This document shows, piece by piece, positions 8,194-15,770 of a stretch of 64,000 nucleotides of DNA. Under the pieces are notes generated by a model. The model saw nothing but the letters and a program-made list of their open reading frames with translations, searched no databases and was not told the DNA's origin. The position numbers and the translations under genes are program-made. Source of the DNA: CAYFLR01 sp964343805. Lineage in GTDB: Bacteria; Bdellovibrionota_B; Oligoflexia; CAYFLR01. The stretch covers positions 62,001 through 126,000 of the forward strand of contig CAYFLR010000008.1 in NCBI GenBank assembly GCA_964343805.1, in the 5' to 3' direction. Each line of letters opens with the position of its first letter. The stretch's first letter is position 1.

Positions 8194-9267
8194 TTATTTA
8201 CAAGAATTCTTTAGCTTTGCAGCGTCTTTACAATCGTAATCGGGAAGCTTTTCACAACCATATTTAAGAGCTTCACGGTTCCAAGATTGGTTGGCCGCAT
8301 CGTTACAGAGATAAGCTGTTACTTCGTTACCTAATTTCTCAATCATCTTAGCCATGGTACAAAGACCGTTACCACTCACTAAATTGGCAGTAGCTTCAGT
8401 TTGTTGAGGTGTTGTAGTTTCAGCAGGCTTATCAGCAGGCTTATCAGCAGGCTTATCAGCAGGTAAATTACATAAAATAGTTGAGAAGAGTGCTCCAACA
8501 ATTTTCATACCCGCTTGGAGAAGTTTCATCTTACTTACTTTTTCTTCGGTTTGAACGACAAACTGCTTACAAGCCTTAGTACACTCTTCGGTAAGAAGCT
8601 TTTTGTCAAATACTCTAATGTTGTTCTTTTTAATTTTCACATCATCAGAAGGTCTTTCTGCGGTAGTTGTTGTTCCAGCAACCACATCATCATCAGGAAC
8701 TCCTCCGCCATTATTTTGTTGGGAAGCATCTTCTTCATAATAATGGATGGTTGCTTTCAAAGTATAAATTGCATCGGATGCATAACTGTTAGTGATGGTA
8801 CAGTAGTAATCATCACTTTCAGCAGGAAGATAACCGTTTTGAGGCATTGGCTTACGACAAGCTTGACCACCGGTTAACTCGATTTTCTCAATTTTCTTAA
8901 TATTGTTACAGTTTTGCTCGAAGGCGAACTTAACTCTGTTCAGCCCGTCTACGTTAAGAGCCACGGCATAGTTAAAACCAATATCTTCTTTAGGATCACA
9001 ATGAACCCCTTTTCCATTCGCAGTTGAAATAGGAGGTAATGTGGTCCCATCAGTAGATTTTACTGAATCAGCAGTGGCGGGAGCGCCTGCTGTGCTTCCA
9101 GGTTGTGTGGTGGTAGAATCTCCGCTTCCATTATTGGGTTTGTGAGGTTTTCCTGAGCTGAGTGTATTGGATCCAGCTCCTCTCACTCTCACTTGCTCAC
9201 TACAAGTAACAGCTGAAATGAAGAAAAATACAACACCTAGTAGTAAAAATAGTTTTTGGTTTCTCAT
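8194..9267 (-). CDS. Hypothetical Thr/Pro-rich lipoprotein
   Basis: 357 aa. Signal peptide and lipobox 'SAVTC' (Cys about residue 23), followed by a Gly/Thr/Ser/Asn-rich linker to about residue 85. A middle domain with four spaced Cys follows ('HCDPKEDIGFNYAV', 'NCNNI', 'ACRKPMPQN', 'YYCTITN'). A 'DKPA' tandem linker (residues ~268-279) leads to a Cys-rich C-terminal domain ending 'LKNSCK'. No known family was recognised. Monocistronic, with its own terminator and a long AT-rich upstream region. Confidence 0.85.
   Translation of the reverse strand: MRNQKLFLLLGVVFFFISAVTCSEQVRVRGAGSNTLSSGKPHKPNNGSGDSTTTQPGSTAGAPATADSVKSTDGTTLPPISTANGKGVHCDPKEDIGFNYAVALNVDGLNRVKFAFEQNCNNIKKIEKIELTGGQACRKPMPQNGYLPAESDDYYCTITNSYASDAIYTLKATIHYYEEDASQQNNGGGVPDDDVVAGTTTTAERPSDDVKIKKNNIRVFDKKLLTEECTKACKQFVVQTEEKVSKMKLLQAGMKIVGALFSTILCNLPADKPADKPADKPAETTTPQQTEATANLVSGNGLCTMAKMIEKLGNEVTAYLCNDAANQSWNREALKYGCEKLPDYDCKDAAKLKNSCK
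8422..8463 (-). repeat. 12-bp in-frame tandem repeat (DKPA linker)
   Basis: Three perfect copies of agcaggcttatc (plus strand) and a partial fourth encode DKPA repeats in the lipoprotein linker. The copies are exact at DNA level, so linker length may vary by slippage without breaking the frame. Confidence 0.85.
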
Positions 9268-9450
9268 AACGTGACTCCAATAGAAAAAGAAACATGTTTA
9301 TTTAATATCTTTAACAATACAGTTCGGCTCAATTTATAAAAATCTTTAGATAGAAAATAAAAAAGATTAAAAAGTAAAAAGAAAACATTTGGTTATGAAG
9401 TTGAAGAAATCCTGATTTATCTAGTACAATTAGGAACTAAAAAAGTAAGG

Positions 9451-9717
9451 TTAGGAAGCCTTAGGCTGAGAACTTTTTTTGCTGTCCCCTTGGCTCTTTG
9501 AAACAACTTTTCCTTCCCTAAAAATAACTAAGTCCTGGCGACTTGCGGTCTCATTCCGGTTGGCTTTGCGCAAACGTTTCTCTGTAATTCTTCCAAATAG
9601 GCTGAATGCAAGGAAGAAAACATGAAGAGCAATGAGTAAAGCCATTTCAGTGGCTTGCAACCACCACATTAAGTAGCTGTATGCTCCTATTATCAATATG
9701 TTAAACGCATGTTCCAT
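9451..9717 (-). CDS. Small two-TM membrane protein, hypothetical
   Basis: 88 aa. Two hydrophobic segments (about residues 5-22 and 25-42) are followed by a basic cytoplasmic tail with 'GRITEKRLRKANR' and a Ser/Lys-rich end. No family recognised. It stands alone between the 9267 gene and birA. The ~220 bases from 9718 to 9940 hold no convincing gene. Confidence 0.55.
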   Translation of the reverse strand: MEHAFNILIIGAYSYLMWWLQATEMALLIALHVFFLAFSLFGRITEKRLRKANRNETASRQDLVIFREGKVVSKSQGDSKKSSQPKAS

Positions 9718-9940
9718 AAAGTTTAATAACTGCCTTTACAAGAGATCCGGGTCATGGAATTTAATCGGAAAAAAATGGAATCTTTGAGCCTTGAAATGTA
9801 GATGGCTGATTTTAGTTTTTTTTATTTTGAAAAAGGACCCAAATGGAAAATTTTTCTGCAATTGAATTTGAAGGGAAACACCTGCTCTGACTGGTTTGTA
9901 AGGTGATTTTCAATACTTATTTTGGAGCTCTGGATCGAGC

Positions 9941-10672
9941 TTAAAAAGTNNNNNNNNNNGGATTTTGGGTCAAGCCTTCTAGGAAAAATGAGAGGGGAGT
10001 TTGCCAGTTAAAATGGGCTTCAATATCAACCAAGAGATGAGCTAATAGCTCGGGTAAATTGTAAATTTCGTCTTTTTGGTCAAATAGGGTGGTGGCAATA
10101 GGGTGGAGTTCCTTAGGAAATTCATTAAGAGGTTGGTTTACATTTATTCCAATGCCTACCAGTAGATATTCCAATTCTTGCCCTACACTGCGGGTTTGGG
10201 TCAGAATACCCGCCAATTTCTTTGAATCAGTGTAAATATCATTGGGATACTTGATATAGACAGGGACCTCACAGTAAGAGATTAGGGTGTGAGCTAAGGC
10301 GAGAGCAGTCCTTAGTGTTATTTCTAGAGGGTTGAGAGGGATCTCTGGATGCATAAACAGCAGGCTAAAGCTAAGGTTGTCTTCTCCACTCCACCACGCT
10401 CGCTCATACTGTCCTTGTCCATTCTGCTGCCTTGGAGTGAGATGAATGGAAGAAACTGGATCTTTCTCCAAAGCATACTCTTTAGCTGCCAAATGGGTGG
10501 AGTTGACTTCAGGGTAGAAAATAAATTTTTTAAAGATTTTCGCATTTTGGCAGAGCCATTTTTCAAAAAGGGGCCAGCTGGTGGGATTTTTTAGAGCCAA
10601 ATTGAACTCTGAAAGTGAGTTGCATAGGACGAGTATTAATAATAAAATTGGCAAATGACAAGGTTTTTCCAT
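9941..10672 (-). CDS. birA: Biotin--protein ligase BirA (catalytic domain), crosses a gap
   Basis: BPL_LplA_LipB fold: 'NSTHLAAKEYA', 'QNGQGQYERAWWSG' (biotinyl-AMP loop region), 'KYPNDIY' with 'KKLAGIL', and 'GIGINVNQ'. The enzyme attaches biotin to the carboxyl-carrier protein of acyl-CoA carboxylase. There is no N-terminal repressor HTH, so this is a class I-type ligase. The N bases at 9950-9959 hide the last residues, and the stop at 9941 is only nominal. The ATG at 10672 gives a 48-residue extension with an odd hydrophobic run and overlaps the divergent gene by 18 bases. A TTG at 10600 is an alternative start. Confidence 0.88.
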   Translation of the reverse strand: MEKPCHLPILLLILVLCNSLSEFNLALKNPTSWPLFEKWLCQNAKIFKKFIFYPEVNSTHLAAKEYALEKDPVSSIHLTPRQQNGQGQYERAWWSGEDNLSFSLLFMHPEIPLNPLEITLRTALALAHTLISYCEVPVYIKYPNDIYTDSKKLAGILTQTRSVGQELEYLLVGIGINVNQPLNEFPKELHPIATTLFDQKDEIYNLPELLAHLLVDIEAHFNWQTPLSFFLEGLTQNXXXXTF

Positions 10673-11413
10673 TCTCTCAGGCTACTCGCATTATTCCTAC
10701 TGGGTTGGCAGGTAATATCGTCATCCATAGAGGCTGATCAAGGTCGTTCTGTTATTATTCCCAAAGCCCCTAAGGGTATACAAATGAAGAGTCTGCAAGA
10801 TCCTGGTTTTTTTAGCCTGTTAAGCCCCCTCATGCACTATCAAAGTCTGGCTAAGTCCTTTTGGATTTATGGTTTTCCATTTGAAGAAAGGACTCTTTTT
10901 CTGGGAATAGATGGAGGATTGGTGTTAAGCCAACAGCAGAGAGTTACTGAAACCATAGATGGTTATTTTGGATTGCATGGGGCAGTTCAAGGCCCCNNNN
11001 NNNNNNTCTCGGCAGAAGCCAAAACACATCCTTTAACACTTCCCACCTTTTCAAGAGAGTATATTGACTTCAGCTGCACATCATTTGGCGAATTTCTTTC
11101 CCCATTTCTTGGAATGCGCTTTTTTACTCATACCATTCCAGAGCTAACTACTGGAAAAGCGGGGATTTATGGAGGTTATCATCTGAAGTATGAACTCCAT
11201 TCTGATTGGTCCATTGCTCATAGCCTTTATACTGAATGGACAGGGGAACACCACCCCCTACTTACCGGCCATATTTTACTTACAATCGATGGTCCTCTTT
11301 GGGAAAACTACCGCTTTCGACTGGGTCCGCTTTTTTTCCGTGGGCATAAGCTGTTAGGCCAGTATTGGACAGAAACTACTTCTTTTTTGTCTTTATTTCT
11401 TCAGATATATTAA
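10655..11413 (+). CDS. Exported, probably outer-membrane barrel protein, crosses a gap
   Basis: About 250 aa with an N-terminal signal peptide (hydrophobic 'LLALFLLGWQVISSS'). The rest is rich in aromatic residues and Gly in alternating strands ('GKAGIYGGYHLKYELH', 'WENYRFRLGPLFFRG') and ends in 'LFLQIY', an aromatic C-terminus typical of barrel proteins. No named family recognised. The N gap at 10997-11006 lies inside, so true length is unknown. It is divergent from birA with overlapping 5' ends. Confidence 0.65.
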   Translation: MTRFFHSLRLLALFLLGWQVISSSIEADQGRSVIIPKAPKGIQMKSLQDPGFFSLLSPLMHYQSLAKSFWIYGFPFEERTLFLGIDGGLVLSQQQRVTETIDGYFGLHGAVQGPXXXXSAEAKTHPLTLPTFSREYIDFSCTSFGEFLSPFLGMRFFTHTIPELTTGKAGIYGGYHLKYELHSDWSIAHSLYTEWTGEHHPLLTGHILLTIDGPLWENYRFRLGPLFFRGHKLLGQYWTETTSFLSLFLQIY

Positions 11414-11441
11414 GCTGTTATAAGTTTTTTCCGGCAAACCG

Positions 11442-11468
11442 TAAATGTTTTTAGTCATAAACCGATAA
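11442..11468 (+). promoter_or_regulatory. Candidate sigma-28 (FliA-type) promoter
   Basis: TAAATGTT - 11 bases - ACCGATAA closely matches the FliA consensus TAAAGTTT-N11-GCCGATAA, with the exact 11-base spacer. It lies 36 bases upstream of the ATG at 11504. Confidence 0.5.
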
Positions 11469-11503
11469 GTGAGTTGCTAATACCTTTTTCGGAGGAAGAC
11501 TAA

Positions 11504-12433
11504 ATGGATCATAAGAAAAACACCCTGAATATTGTAATGATCAAAAGTTTTTTCATAGTTTTAATTGGGCTCATGGCCTTAGTATCATGTAGCCAACAAG
11601 ACAATGATGTGAAAGATTTTGACGTGCGCGACCAAAGATCGGTAGATCCTATCTTATTGGAAGTGGAAAAGAGCATGTTAATGTTTCATAAAAAATTTGA
11701 CGGCATCATTTCTAGAGGCTCTGCTTTAAGTACCGAGTTATTTAATGTAAACGCCAGCTTGGGAAGCTCTTCTTATATCAAAACAATTATGGAAACTATG
11801 GGCGTTCGATTAGGGCAATATTGCGCTTCTGAAGATAAGGATAATAAGCTAGAATACTGTAAGTCTTACGCACTGATTAAAGAAGTATGGCAAAGTACTT
11901 TGGGAGTTTCCTCCGAGCCGACTCAATTCCCTGATGGAAATCGTTTTTTAAAGAAGGATAAATATAGAATCCTCTCTCTGCTTTCCAACATTGCCTTAGA
12001 TATAAAAAATGATCCAGATATGTTAGCCGCCTATAACTCCACTATTACTATGAATCACCTAAATGATAATGATAACACTGCACGTTCTTATCCTCTTACC
12101 ATCACCTCCTTAGATCAGCAAATGACTCTGCTAAAAAATGAATTTATGACAAAAACAGACCTAGAAAGTGCGAGTCTAGAGGAAGTTAAGCAACAATTTT
12201 ATATTCATTTTTCTAAACTATATGAGAGTGCCAACATTAAAGCTTCCAGCTCGGATCACAACTCTGATTTATTGGCCGATTGGGATCAAAGAATGCTACT
12301 GCCAGTTCATACTCTCCTAATGCTTTTTGGGCTTTCCGTCTTTACTCCAATGATGCTTATCACTTTATCACCTCGGGGGATTTACTCAGAGGAATCTGCT
12401 CCAATTGGGATGAGAAACTGCGTACCAAACTAG
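11504..12433 (+). CDS. Kazal-like surface lipoprotein, N-terminal part (frameshifted)
   Basis: Good Shine-Dalgarno 'ggagga' and a signal peptide with lipobox 'LMALVSC'. The first ~262 residues form a helical extracytoplasmic domain with no known family. The sensible reading leaves this frame at about 12288 ('DWDQ') and continues in the frame of the next entry ('NATASSYSPNAFWAFRLYS'). The tail of this ORF after 12290 is an out-of-frame artefact. The shift equals loss of one A in the run CAAAG. Whether this is a sequencing error or a real mutation cannot be decided here. Confidence 0.75.
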   Translation: MDHKKNTLNIVMIKSFFIVLIGLMALVSCSQQDNDVKDFDVRDQRSVDPILLEVEKSMLMFHKKFDGIISRGSALSTELFNVNASLGSSSYIKTIMETMGVRLGQYCASEDKDNKLEYCKSYALIKEVWQSTLGVSSEPTQFPDGNRFLKKDKYRILSLLSNIALDIKNDPDMLAAYNSTITMNHLNDNDNTARSYPLTITSLDQQMTLLKNEFMTKTDLESASLEEVKQQFYIHFSKLYESANIKASSSDHNSDLLADWDQRMLLPVHTLLMLFGLSVFTPMMLITLSPRGIYSEESAPIGMRNCVPN

Positions 12434-13776
12434 CTGAAGCTCCTACTAATAAAGCCTATTGGGTGAACATGAAATTAAAAGAAATCTGTCCCGACCAGGA
12501 GCCCCTGATCTCTATTGTTCACACCAATAAAGTGATTGCCACCCATAACCTTGAAGTTCTTTTGGTTGGTTATGTTAAGCATCCAGATCTTGGTCAAACA
12601 TCCTATGCCATAGTTAAAGCAGACAAAGCACTATTTACTTTACCAGAAGGAGAAATGTCTTTCATTCGCCTCGCCGGACGCTCTTCTAATTTTAAGTTTG
12701 CACTTCCCACATTCAGCTATTACTACCAAGACCAGAAGCCAGCCGATATAGATCAACATGGCCGTCATAAGGAAAGTAAACTTTATTTTGGTCAGCTTTT
12801 TTTATCAGATAAACAACCGGTGAATCCTACCGTAACAGAAGAGAGTATTACAGTTCCCCTGGCTGGTGATAATAACAACCAAAGTTCACAAATTAAATCG
12901 GTGCAAGGTCCTATGTTTGCCAGTGAGACAGGTCATTTTTATGGATTTTACTTTGGCTTTCAACAGTTAAATAAAGAAAAGCAAGTGGCTTTTATTCCCT
13001 CTTATGTGATCCAAAGTCAACTAGAGAGTATCTCCTTACAATCTACCTCTTCGCAGCAAGCGATTATTGAAGGTTTTATTAAAGCTAAAGTTCCTACCAT
13101 TCACGGGGAAAAGAGTAAAAAAATCTGTAGCAAAGAGGAAAAATTAGTCTGTGGTAAAGTAGGGAATGCACATAAGGAATTTATGAGTCAATGCGCGCTA
13201 GAAGACGCTTCCGCTATATTTGTTCAAGTGGGAGCTTGCCCCACCGTTGAGTCCGAGCCTGAGAATGATAATACCAATAACAATACCAATGATTGCTCGA
13301 CTAAAAAAGATGTGTGCGGTAAGAAAGATGATAAATTTGTGATCTATGACGACCAATGTAAATTGACAGAAGCCACGGCGATTTTAAGTGAAGATAAGGT
13401 TTGCGGTAAGTTGAATGATAAACTGATTACCTATGATGACCGCTGTAAAATGGAAGTGGCCAATGCGACTTTCGAAAAAGAGGGAGTTTGCGATTCCACC
13501 ACTTCTGGGGATGAGCCTCCAACAGATGTAAAGCCACCTATAATAGTTCCTCCAGCTCCTGAAAACCAAGGGGATACTAAACCCAGAGTTCCATCCATCG
13601 GTAACAAATCTCATCGGATTGCCCCTCCAATTGCTCAACTGCCACCTGTACAACAAAAAAGAGATAGCTCTGGATGTTCTATCAGCTCAACGGAAAACAG
13701 TAGCTCCTCCGCGATGACTTTGCTCTTCATAATGGTTGGATTTGCGATAATGATGCTGAAAAGGCAAAGAGGGTAA
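12280..13776 (+). CDS. Kazal-like surface lipoprotein, C-terminal part with sorting-like tail
   Basis: Continuation of the preceding ORF in the other frame; together they make about 757 aa. After a ~260-residue domain, three Cys-containing repeats follow (residues ~280-410): 'KLVCGK...SQCALEDASA...GAC', 'DVCGK...IYDDQCKLTEATA...KVC', 'VCGK...TYDDRCKMEVANA...GVC'. This is the Kazal-type core 'VCG..g.tY.n.C....A......G.C', known from serine-protease inhibitors. A Pro-rich linker and the tail 'SSGCSIS', a hydrophobic helix and 'LKRQRG' follow. Cys, TM and Arg/Lys in that order resemble MYXO-CTERM-like sorting tails. It probably acts at the surface, perhaps blocking proteases; this is inference. 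Confidence 0.75.
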   Translation: MGSKNATASSYSPNAFWAFRLYSNDAYHFITSGDLLRGICSNWDEKLRTKLAEAPTNKAYWVNMKLKEICPDQEPLISIVHTNKVIATHNLEVLLVGYVKHPDLGQTSYAIVKADKALFTLPEGEMSFIRLAGRSSNFKFALPTFSYYYQDQKPADIDQHGRHKESKLYFGQLFLSDKQPVNPTVTEESITVPLAGDNNNQSSQIKSVQGPMFASETGHFYGFYFGFQQLNKEKQVAFIPSYVIQSQLESISLQSTSSQQAIIEGFIKAKVPTIHGEKSKKICSKEEKLVCGKVGNAHKEFMSQCALEDASAIFVQVGACPTVESEPENDNTNNNTNDCSTKKDVCGKKDDKFVIYDDQCKLTEATAILSEDKVCGKLNDKLITYDDRCKMEVANATFEKEGVCDSTTSGDEPPTDVKPPIIVPPAPENQGDTKPRVPSIGNKSHRIAPPIAQLPPVQQKRDSSGCSISSTENSSSSAMTLLFIMVGFAIMMLKRQRG

Positions 13777-13787
13777 TAAAAAAATTC

Positions 13788-14108
13788 CTAAATCGTATTT
13801 TCTAATAGCCACTTCTCATAGCTCTCATTAATGTGAGTGATGGGAGTGGCTATTATTTCTGGGACCTCATAACTGTGCTCTTTTAATATCAGATCCCTAA
13901 CTTTTGAAAATAGCTCTTTCTTGGTTTTAATACAGAGTTTAAACTCTTTGCTTATTTCCTTCTCCCCTTTCCAAATATAGGAACTTTCAATTGGATCTGA
14001 GAGCTGGACACAGGCTGCCAGTTGATGATCGAGCAGCTTAGAGGTGATTTGATGGGCATTTTCTTTACTGTCAGTGGTGGTAAAAACCTGGATAAAATCA
14101 CAATTCAT
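13788..14108 (-). CDS. cutA: Divalent-cation tolerance protein CutA
   Basis: 106 aa, normal for CutA. Family features: 'FTTTDSKENAHQI' at the N-terminus, 'AACVQLSDPIESSYIWKGE' and 'HSYEVPEIIATPI'. CutA forms stable trimers with a ferredoxin-like fold; its metal-tolerance role is not well defined. Tail-to-tail with the Kazal-like gene. The acyltransferase gene lies 33 bases upstream on the same strand, so the two may be co-transcribed. Confidence 0.94.
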   Translation of the reverse strand: MNCDFIQVFTTTDSKENAHQITSKLLDHQLAACVQLSDPIESSYIWKGEKEISKEFKLCIKTKKELFSKVRDLILKEHSYEVPEIIATPITHINESYEKWLLENTI

Positions 14109-14141
14109 AAGGCCTCTTTAGTAAGTTGGTCTATTATAGAT

Positions 14142-15329
14142 TCACTTACTCTTATCTAGCATATCTTGGAGGGCTTCTTCCATCTGTATTATGAGAGGGT
14201 CTTCACGGGTGCGACTTTTTGCTTCAGGGGAGACCTTAATAGGTTTGCCAACGATTAATTTAACTGACAGGGGAGCGTGTTTAGTGGCACTGTCGGTGAT
14301 ATCTTCTTCAATACGCTCTATGATTTCAAGTCGTCGTTCGCCACTGGGATCACTTTTTAGATATCCTGGATGATAATGGGAGAGGTTTTGGGCCAGGTAA
14401 CAATCGGCGAGCATTCGCCATCTTTTGTCCCGCTCTGTTATATCAATATCCTTGCTGATTAAATCAGGTAAGATGGCAGCGCGGAGCTTTTTAACTCTCA
14501 TCGTAATAGACTCTTGGGAAGGGGCTTTGAGCCATTTCTCTTCTAAGGGGTGAAGGATTTGATCAATCAAACTTTGAAGTCTTTGTTTCCTTTCCCCCTG
14601 CTGTGGTTGGCCAAAGTATTCGATCTCCTTTAAACAGAGGATACTGTAAGCCACTTTGGAGAGCCTTTCATCCATTCCCAGCTGTTTTTGAGGTTGCCAA
14701 GTCAGTCGTTGTTCCATTTTCTCTAAAATGGGTTCAATGGCCTTACCTAAATTGCCATGAAAGTGGTATCTGAGGGCTACAGGATGAACCACCACTTGGT
14801 TATCTTTGCTAACTGCTGCTCTTTTTTTCGCTGCCATACGAGCTATGAGAGCCGTACCCTCTTGAAAACTATGCAGTATATCGTTGGTTCTGGAGATAAC
14901 CCCTTCTGGAAATAAAACTAAAGGTCGCTCTGCTTCTACTAAAGTTTTGATAGCTTGATTTATGGAAGCACGATCCATTCCTTCTCTATAGACGCTAAAG
15001 GCCCCCATCTTCTTTAACAAGAAGGTTTGAACATGGCTTTGCTTAAAAAGATGCCAGCTGGCCATAACATTAAAAAGGCATCCCGTTTTGCGACCGAGTA
15101 ATCCAATGGCAAAGGGGTCACTGGGTCGACAATGGTTGGGGGTTAACAAAATTCCATGACCCTTTTGCAGAGAGTCTTCAAGATAATGGATATTCTCAAC
15201 GGAGCTGGAGGTAATTCCATAATATTTATTTAGATAATGAGGGAGTATCCATTTAAAAAGTGTGGGCCAAAGAGTGCTGTCATCTGGGGGGATGAACTGG
15301 TATGGCTCGTCGATTACTAATCGAATCAT
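14142..15329 (-). CDS. PlsC-type glycerophosphate acyltransferase
   Basis: 395 aa. Acyltransferase block I 'NHCRPSD' (HX4D catalytic pair) and block III 'LFPEG' are clear, with 'GAFSVYREG' between them. The family moves acyl chains from acyl-ACP/CoA to lyso-phospholipids. The C-terminal ~200 residues are helical and longer than in housekeeping PlsC (~240 aa), so this is more likely a specialised lysophospholipid acyltransferase. It probably heads a unit with cutA. Confidence 0.88.
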   Translation of the reverse strand: MIRLVIDEPYQFIPPDDSTLWPTLFKWILPHYLNKYYGITSSSVENIHYLEDSLQKGHGILLTPNHCRPSDPFAIGLLGRKTGCLFNVMASWHLFKQSHVQTFLLKKMGAFSVYREGMDRASINQAIKTLVEAERPLVLFPEGVISRTNDILHSFQEGTALIARMAAKKRAAVSKDNQVVVHPVALRYHFHGNLGKAIEPILEKMEQRLTWQPQKQLGMDERLSKVAYSILCLKEIEYFGQPQQGERKQRLQSLIDQILHPLEEKWLKAPSQESITMRVKKLRAAILPDLISKDIDITERDKRWRMLADCYLAQNLSHYHPGYLKSDPSGERRLEIIERIEEDITDSATKHAPLSVKLIVGKPIKVSPEAKSRTREDPLIIQMEEALQDMLDKSK

Positions 15330-15377
15330 AAAACCCTCGTGGTAAAACGAGTCAGAATAGTTATTTGAATAACGTTT

Positions 15378-15659
15378 TTAATTTGCCTTCTTAAACACTT
15401 GCTCAATCGGAGTTGATCTTAAAATATGCAATTCCTCTTTCAAAGTGGATAAAACTAGCTGTCGGTCCTTGTTTTGCCACCCATTATAAAAAACAATCTT
15501 GCAAACATTATTATCTAGATGGAGAACCAAGGTATTGTTTTGTAACAAATCAATCCCAAAGATCCGTCGGTGCTGATTAGGATCCACAAGATAGAGGGGT
15601 GGCTCTATTTGTTCGAAAAAACCATCGAAAAGGGATGGGCTTTCTTGTTGTTTGATCAT
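15378..15659 (-). CDS. Hypothetical small protein
   Basis: 93 aa, no signal peptide or TM. A predicted beta-rich centre ('RRIFGIDLLQNNTLVLHLDNN') is followed by a helix. It lies 48 bases upstream of the acyltransferase on the same strand, so may belong to that unit. A 'tggagtc' Shine-Dalgarno precedes the start. Family not recognised. Confidence 0.55.
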   Translation of the reverse strand: MIKQQESPSLFDGFFEQIEPPLYLVDPNQHRRIFGIDLLQNNTLVLHLDNNVCKIVFYNGWQNKDRQLVLSTLKEELHILRSTPIEQVFKKAN

Positions 15660-15770
15660 GATGACTCCAATGGTTTAACAATGCTCTATACCATTAGGGT
15701 CGGCTCTTTTTTTTAAATCCTAAGTTAGAAAGAAACTTCTATTATAATATTAGAGGGATAGGATGCGTTT

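Noticed and set aside
9843..9890. Small plus-strand ORF starting MENFSAIEFEGKHLL, reminiscent of an AdoMet-decarboxylase start
   Set aside because: It ends after 15 codons, and the sequence after the stop does not continue any recognisable family; the similarity is too short.
10349..10594. Plus-strand ORF inside birA
   Set aside because: Overlaps the biotin ligase core; codon content and lack of a family mark it as a shadow.
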